Shown here in pieces: positions 38,426 to 46,691 of a stretch of DNA of 46,691 nt (position 1 is the first letter of the stretch; every line of letters begins with the position of its first letter). The notes under the pieces were generated by a model. It was given only the letters and a program-made list of their open reading frames with translations. It was not told the DNA's origin and ran no database searches. The stretch is from the NCBI RefSeq assembly GCF_025356155.1, contig NZ_JANXUQ010000315.1:1-46691 (forward strand). Direction: 5' to 3'. This DNA is from Rhodoferax sp. GTDB taxonomy: Bacteria; Pseudomonadota; Gammaproteobacteria; Burkholderiales; Burkholderiaceae_C. Made by a program: the position numbers and the translations under genes.

Positions 38426-40159
38426 ATGAATTTGCGTAACATGAAAATTGGACTCCGACTCGGGGTGGGTTTTGGGGTGATATTGCTGGCTGCGGCCTTG
38501 ATGCTGTCCGGCGCATTGATCAGCAATAGCATGAGCCGAGGGGCTTTGCTGGACACGCTGCAAAAGGCGGCGGATCAGCAAAACCTGGCCGAGAGCATGC
38601 GTGAGGCCTTGCTTAAGAGCGCGGTATCCGTGCGCAACATGGGCCTGCAAACCAAGGTGGAAGATGTCCAGAAGGACGAGGCTGAAGCCAAGAAGCAGCG
38701 CAACCTCTACATTGCGGCCAAGGGTAAGCTGGAAGCTGCCGGGTTGGAGTCGCAAGAGCGCGAATTGTTTGCCCGCCTGGTCGCTATCGATGTCAAAACC
38801 GACGCCTTTTTTAAAGAAGCAGTTGACCTTGCGGCCCAGTTCAACACCGAGCAGGCTGCTGGGGTCATTACCGGAAAAATTGATCCCCTGTCCACCCAGG
38901 CACTCTCCGAGTTGACGGCATTTGTCAGCATGCAGAAGCAGCGCACCGAAGAGGCTACCAAGCAAGCCAATAGTAGTAACCAAAATGCGGTGGGCATTAT
39001 CACGATGGCCGGAGTGCTCGTGTTGATTGCAGCGGCCTTCATGGCATGGCGCCTGACGCTGAGCATCACCCAGCCTTTGCGCATTGCGCTGGACGCCACA
39101 TCCCGCGTGGCCGATGGCGACCTGGTCAGCGCCATTGAAGTTACGGGCCGTGACGAAGCAGGGCAACTGCTGGGCGGGCTGCTGGAAATGCGCAACAGGT
39201 TATCCGAATTGGTGAGCCAGGTGCGCCAGGGCGCCGACAACATTTCTACCGGGGCCAGCGAGATTGCTGCGGGCAATACCGACCTGTCGCAGCGTACCGA
39301 GACCCAGGCCAGCAACTTGGAAGAAACCGCGGCCTCAATGGAAGAGCTCAGCGCCACAGTCAAAAACAATGCCGACACCGCGCGCCGCGCCAACCAGATG
39401 GCCAGCTCGGCCAGCAGCGCCGCATCCAACGGCGGCGTGGTTGTGGGAGAGGTGGTTGCCACCATGGAGGGCATCACGATTGCATCACGCAAGATTGCCG
39501 ACATCATCAGCGTGATCGACGGCATTGCTTTTCAGACCAATATCCTGGCCCTGAATGCCGCGGTAGAAGCGGCACGTGCCGGTGAGCAAGGCCGCGGCTT
39601 TGCTGTGGTGGCCAGTGAGGTACGTAGCCTGGCTGGCCGCTCGGCAGAGGCGGCCAAAGAGATCAAGTCCCTGATTGGCGCCAGTGTGGAGAAGATTGAA
39701 ACCGGAAGCCGCCTGGTCGGTGCCGCCGGTGAATCGATGAACGACATCGTGGCCCAGGTCAAACGCGTGGCCGACCTGATTGGCGAGATCAGCTCTTCGG
39801 CCCAAGAGCAGACCGCAGGCATTGAGCAGATCAACCAGGCCATCGTGCAGCTGGACAATGTGACCCAGCAAAACGCTGCGCTGGTAGAAGAAGCCGCCGC
39901 CGCCGCCGACAGCCTGAACCAGCAAGCCGACAGGATGGTGCAGGTGGTCAGCAGTTTCAAACTGGCTGACACCGGGGTCAGCCGCATGCAAGCCGCACCC
40001 CGCCGCGCACCCGCGCGCCCTGCGTTTGCGAAATCCCGTCCCGCGCCTGCCAAGGTTGGCAACTCCAAAGTGACCAAGTCGCTGGCAGCTCCCACCAAGA
40101 GCAAGCCTGTGGCACCTGCTAAAACCAGCGGCGGTGGGGACGACTGGACAACTTTTTAA
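38426..40159 (+). CDS. Methyl-accepting chemotaxis protein with C-terminal tether motif
   Basis: This 577-residue receptor has a membrane helix (about 12-32), a periplasmic four-helix-type domain (about 35-185), a second membrane helix (about 190-212), HAMP, and the signalling domain with the conserved tip. A Pro/Ala/Lys-rich linker of about 60 residues ends in DDWTTF, which matches the xWxxF pattern of the CheR/CheB-docking pentapeptide. It has no Cache domain of its own, while two free Cache proteins are encoded just upstream on the same strand. GGGGG precedes the ATG. It converges with sdaA; a CCACC/GGTGG hairpin and a TGAGCGC/GCGCTCA palindrome lie in the gap. Confidence 0.95.
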   Translation: MNLRNMKIGLRLGVGFGVILLAAALMLSGALISNSMSRGALLDTLQKAADQQNLAESMREALLKSAVSVRNMGLQTKVEDVQKDEAEAKKQRNLYIAAKGKLEAAGLESQERELFARLVAIDVKTDAFFKEAVDLAAQFNTEQAAGVITGKIDPLSTQALSELTAFVSMQKQRTEEATKQANSSNQNAVGIITMAGVLVLIAAAFMAWRLTLSITQPLRIALDATSRVADGDLVSAIEVTGRDEAGQLLGGLLEMRNRLSELVSQVRQGADNISTGASEIAAGNTDLSQRTETQASNLEETAASMEELSATVKNNADTARRANQMASSASSAASNGGVVVGEVVATMEGITIASRKIADIISVIDGIAFQTNILALNAAVEAARAGEQGRGFAVVASEVRSLAGRSAEAAKEIKSLIGASVEKIETGSRLVGAAGESMNDIVAQVKRVADLIGEISSSAQEQTAGIEQINQAIVQLDNVTQQNAALVEEAAAAADSLNQQADRMVQVVSSFKLADTGVSRMQAAPRRAPARPAFAKSRPAPAKVGNSKVTKSLAAPTKSKPVAPAKTSGGGDDWTTF

Positions 40160-40209
40160 GCTGAAGCGCCCACCAGACAGCGGTGGCCTCCAGACATTGA
40201 GCGCTGCGC

Positions 40210-41598
<1,389 letters not shown>

Positions 41599-41599
41599 G

Positions 41600-42910
41600 T
41601 CATGCCTCCTGACGGGTGTGTGTTTCGGGTTTCATCGCTTTTCCCAGTTCCAGTAGTGTGTAGGATTTGAATGCCTGTGCAAAGTGCGCCTGCACATGCC
41701 CGACCAGTTGGTGCGCGGTTATCGCCGATAACGTCCAGCCCAGGTGGCCGTGGCCGGTGTTGTAGAACACATTGGCGTGGCGGCCCGGCCCAACGCGCGG
41801 CAGCATATTCGGCATCATGGGACGCAGACCGGCCCAGGGTTCGACGCGGCGGGTGTTGACGCCCGGGAAGCACTGGTTGACCCAGTCCACCAGCGGGCTG
41901 ATGCGCTCGGCGCGGATGTCGCGGTTGATACCATTGAACTCGGCCGTGCCGGCCACACGGAAGCGGTCTTGACCTAATCGGCTGGTGACCAGTTTGGTTT
42001 CGTCGTCCAGCAGGCTGACCATGGGCGCCGCCTGTTGGCTGGCCTGGTCTTCCAGATCCACGGTAATCGAGTAGCCCTTGACCGGGTAGATGTTGAGCCT
42101 GTCACCCAGTTGCGCTGCCAGTGCACGGCCCTGCACACCCGCGCAGACCACAACGGCATCACAGATGAGTGTCTCATCGCCGTGTGCGCTGTGCATGTGG
42201 ACCAGCGCCGTTTTGCCATTTGAGTGGGTGCGCTCTACGGATGTGCCGCACAGCGTGCGCACACCCAACCGCGCGCAGGCTTGGGCCAGGCCGTGGGTGT
42301 ACTTGTGGATGTCGCCGGTGGAATCGCTTTCAGTGAAGTAACCACCGTAGTAGCTGCCCTGCAGCGTTGGCTCGATGGCGCGCATCTCTTCCGGTGTAAC
42401 GGCGCGGCGCTCCAGGCCACCGGCAGCCAGCAGTTTTGACACTTCACCGGCGTGTTCAAAACCCGCCTTGTTGCGGTAGATGTGCAAGATGCCTTTGCGC
42501 TCGTGGTTGAAGTCGATGCCTTCGGCCTCCGCCCAGCTGAACAGGTGCTGGCGCGCGGCAATGGCCAGGCGCGTGGTGGCAATGGTGTTGTCGCGGTATT
42601 TCGGGATAGCGGCCACGAACTGGGCCATCCAGCTGATCTTGTGCCAGGTGGGCGTGGGGTTCATCAGCAACGGCGCGTCTTTGGTAAACATCCACTTCAG
42701 CCCCTTGATGAGGGTGCTGGGGTGGGTCCAGACCTCGGCGTTGGAGGCGGATAGCTGGCCGCCATTGGCATACGAGGTTTCCATGCCCGCATAGCGGTTC
42801 TTTTCGATCAATGTGACGCGGTAGCCGGCCTTGGCCAGCGTGTAGGCGCTGGTGACGCCGGTGATGCCGCCGCCGATGATGGCGATGTGTTTTTGCAGTT
42901 GATTTTGCAT
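41600..42910 (-). CDS. dadA: D-amino acid dehydrogenase family (DadA-like) flavoprotein
   Basis: This 436-residue FAD protein belongs to the DAO/DadA family: the dinucleotide-binding start [21 protein letters not shown], the motif [19 protein letters not shown], and the C-terminal [15 protein letters not shown] and [12 protein letters not shown]. It would oxidise D-amino acids (or glycine, if it is a glycine-specific relative) to keto acids and pass electrons to the respiratory chain. The position directly behind a glycine riboswitch makes glycine or a D-amino acid linked to glycine/serine metabolism an attractive substrate, but this is inference. The ATG at 42910 lies 36 bases after the riboswitch terminator. 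sdaA follows one base after its stop. Confidence 0.9.
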   Translation of the reverse strand: MQNQLQKHIAIIGGGITGVTSAYTLAKAGYRVTLIEKNRYAGMETSYANGGQLSASNAEVWTHPSTLIKGLKWMFTKDAPLLMNPTPTWHKISWMAQFVAAIPKYRDNTIATTRLAIAARQHLFSWAEAEGIDFNHERKGILHIYRNKAGFEHAGEVSKLLAAGGLERRAVTPEEMRAIEPTLQGSYYGGYFTESDSTGDIHKYTHGLAQACARLGVRTLCGTSVERTHSNGKTALVHMHSAHGDETLICDAVVVCAGVQGRALAAQLGDRLNIYPVKGYSITVDLEDQASQQAAPMVSLLDDETKLVTSRLGQDRFRVAGTAEFNGINRDIRAERISPLVDWVNQCFPGVNTRRVEPWAGLRPMMPNMLPRVGPGRHANVFYNTGHGHLGWTLSAITAHQLVGHVQAHFAQAFKSYTLLELGKAMKPETHTRQEA

Positions 42911-42944
42911 GGTGGCACTCTTCTTTCAGAAGCTGTCAGAAACA

Positions 42945-42983
42945 GAAAAAGTCGCCTGCCACACAGCATGTGTAGCCGGCGAC
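42945..42983 (-). terminator. Intrinsic terminator in the riboswitch expression platform
   Basis: Read on the minus strand, GTCGCCGGCTACAC pairs with GTGTGGCAGGCGAC around a short loop and is followed directly by five U residues. It sits just after aptamer 2 and before the dadA-like start. Aptamer folding should decide whether this stem forms, so it is the likely on/off element. Confidence 0.8.
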
Positions 42984-42986
42984 CCC

Positions 42987-43200
42987 CTCTGTTTGCGACC
43001 TGAGAGATTCGCGTGCTGCCTTGTGGGCTGCACGCTTGCTCCTGCGGTGTGCCGGGTGACAAATTCCCGACAGCTCTTCAGAGTGCAAAGGGACCTAAAT
43101 CCCTAACCGCAGCGGTCCTTTTGCCTGAGAGTTTCCGGGGTGGTTGCTCCTTCGGCGCCTTGGCTTCGTTTGATCAAAGCCTCGGGCTCTCCCGCTGCGG
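42987..43200 (-). ncRNA. Tandem glycine riboswitch
   Basis: Two glycine aptamers lie in tandem on the minus strand. Aptamer 1 (43200-43107) has P1 arms CCGCAGCGG and CCGCTGCGG, then GGGAGAGC, GCGCCGAAGGAGCAA and CTCTCAGGCAAAAGGACC, all signature segments of the class. Aptamer 2 (43083-42987) has a short CTCTG/CAGAG P1, GAAGAGC, ACCGCAGGAGCAAGC and CTCTCAGGTCGCAAAC. A terminator stem follows at once. Glycine binding is expected to promote expression of the downstream dadA-like and sdaA genes (by analogy with known gcv riboswitches). It lies downstream of gcvP and not in front of the gcv genes visible here. Confidence 0.93.
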
Positions 43201-43277
43201 TGCCAGATCGAGTCTGGCAAGGACGGCTGCATGCAATGCGGCGCCGACCTTTATTCTTTCCAAAACTATCTACAACT

Positions 43278-43328
43278 CCGTTCGGGCTGAGCTTGTCGAA
43301 GGCCCTTCGACGGGCTCAGGGCGAACGG
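43278..43328. repeat. 51-bp palindromic repeat after gcvP
   Basis: CCGTTCGGGCTGAGCTTGTC... pairs with ...GGGCTCAGGGCGAACGG. The arms match over about 25 bases with a few mismatches. It contains the GCTGAGCTTGTCGAAG-type core that I know as a widespread dispersed proteobacterial intergenic repeat. It starts two bases after the gcvP stop and could protect or end the gcvP mRNA. Confidence 0.75.
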
Positions 43329-43330
43329 GT

Positions 43331-46240
<2,910 letters not shown>

Positions 46241-46386
46241 GGGAACTTCCTAGGTGCTCCGGCTGCGACGCGCTGAAGTGGGGTCAGAGCCCCATTTCGT
46301 TAAGCGTTTCTTCGCGCCGTAAAAATAACTGTCCTGAATGGGGATCTGACCCCATTTCAGCGCTCCGCGAGCGCTGGCGTTTGAGA
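46241..46386. repeat. Inverted GGGGTCAGAGCCCC-type repeats between gcvH and gcvP
   Basis: Two inverted copies face each other: TGGGGTCAGAGCCCCATTTC and AATGGGGATCTGACCCCATTTC-like, about 40 bases apart. Each is itself a small GGGG/CCCC hairpin. A further perfect CAGCGCTC/GAGCGCTG stem follows near 46370. The motif resembles REP elements linked to REP-associated tyrosine transposases in other proteobacteria (from memory). No transposase gene is present. The element separates gcvH from gcvP in an expected single transcript. Confidence 0.65.
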
Positions 46387-46691
46387 TCACGCGTTGGCGG
46401 CAAATGAGGTATAGCTGGTTTCGTCCATCAAAGCATCCAGTTCGGAAACGTTGGACAGCTTGACCTTGAAGAACCAGCCCGCACCCATCGGGTCTGTATT
46501 GGCCAGCGCTGGGTCGGCGCGCAGGGCTTCGTTCACTTCGGTGATCTCGCCAGTCACAGGCATGTAGACATCGGCCGCCGCCTTGACGGACTCGACGACA
46601 CCGGCGATGTCTTTGGCCGCAAACGTCTTGCCAACTTCGGGCAGGTCTACAAACACCACGTCGCCCAGCGCGTCCTGCGCGTGGTGGGTAA
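46387..46691 (-). CDS. gcvH: Glycine cleavage system H protein (5' end cut by window edge)
   Basis: The last part of the window encodes the C-terminal 100 or so residues of GcvH, the lipoyl carrier of the glycine cleavage system. The lipoyl Lys is in [20 protein letters not shown]. The frame continues from the window edge ([20 protein letters not shown]), so the internal GTG at 46659 is not the start. The usual order gcvT-gcvH-gcvP suggests gcvT lies just outside the window. gcvP follows downstream after a 146-base gap filled with inverted repeats. Confidence 0.96.
   Translation of the reverse strand, partial: THHAQDALGDVVFVDLPEVGKTFAAKDIAGVVESVKAAADVYMPVTGEITEVNEALRADPALANTDPMGAGWFFKVKLSNVSELDALMDETSYTSFAANA

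Overview
This is a chromosomal window of high-GC DNA (about 60% by eye) from a betaproteobacterium. The closest fit I can infer is the family Comamonadaceae (Rhodoferax/Polaromonas-like). The basis is the protein flavour (DUF2069, DUF4337, MmyB-type XRE regulator, GcvHP next to SdaA), the dispersed short repeats, and a chemotaxis/c-di-GMP-rich gene content. No rRNA, tRNA, CRISPR array, prophage or complete insertion sequence is visible. Gene density is high, with short intergenic gaps and many coupled starts and stops.

Region by region. (1) About 0.1-10.1 kb is a signalling island. A soluble TPR-GAF-PAS histidine kinase on + faces a four-gene minus-strand operon: GAF-GAF-PAS kinase, four-PAS kinase, stand-alone receiver, receiver-degenerate GGDEF-EAL. 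The three kinases share a recognisably common catalytic core and no DNA-binding regulator is present. The visible output is therefore c-di-GMP hydrolysis. (2) 10.1-13.6 kb is a compact minus-strand array: ccdA-ccdB-thyA-truncated yhcG-folA-DUF4337. It is nucleotide metabolism interleaved with a toxin-antitoxin pair and a broken nuclease-family gene. (3) 13.6-22.2 kb holds an MmyB-type regulator with a divergent membrane protein, a LON-N domain protein, an ABC exporter, DoxX, an FAD-linked oxidase, DUF2069, YihY, a small hypothetical protein and an AT-richer GIY-YIG (T5orf172-type) protein. (4) 22.3-30.6 kb is catabolic and regulatory: cysteine hydrolase with divergent GlxA-type regulator, a second GlxA-type regulator with divergent tautomerase and dienelactone hydrolase, alkane hydroxylase AlkB with divergent AraC regulator, a secreted protein of unknown function, and an alpha/beta hydrolase. 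(5) 30.7-37.1 kb is housekeeping plus chemotaxis: metY, a CBS protein, a secreted protein, a chemoreceptor, aroC and aroQ. (6) 37.2-40.2 kb carries two tandem secreted Cache-domain proteins followed by a second chemoreceptor. (7) 40.2-46.7 kb is a glycine/serine catabolic block, all on minus: gcvH (cut by the window edge), gcvP, then a tandem glycine riboswitch with its own terminator, D-amino-acid dehydrogenase (dadA-like) and L-serine dehydratase (sdaA).

How it fits together. GcvHP (with gcvT and glyA outside the window) would turn glycine into one-carbon units and serine, and SdaA would turn serine into pyruvate. The riboswitch between gcvP and dadA-sdaA would gate the second half on glycine. 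The most unusual sequence-level signal is a family of about 55-bp repeats, five copies all in the same orientation. Copies reach into the coding sequences of gcvP, yihY and the FAD-linked oxidase, and the oxidase carries a different repeat inserted in frame as well. The best candidates for undescribed systems are the three-kinase/c-di-GMP island and the split chemoreceptor made of two free Cache proteins plus an adjacent chemoreceptor.
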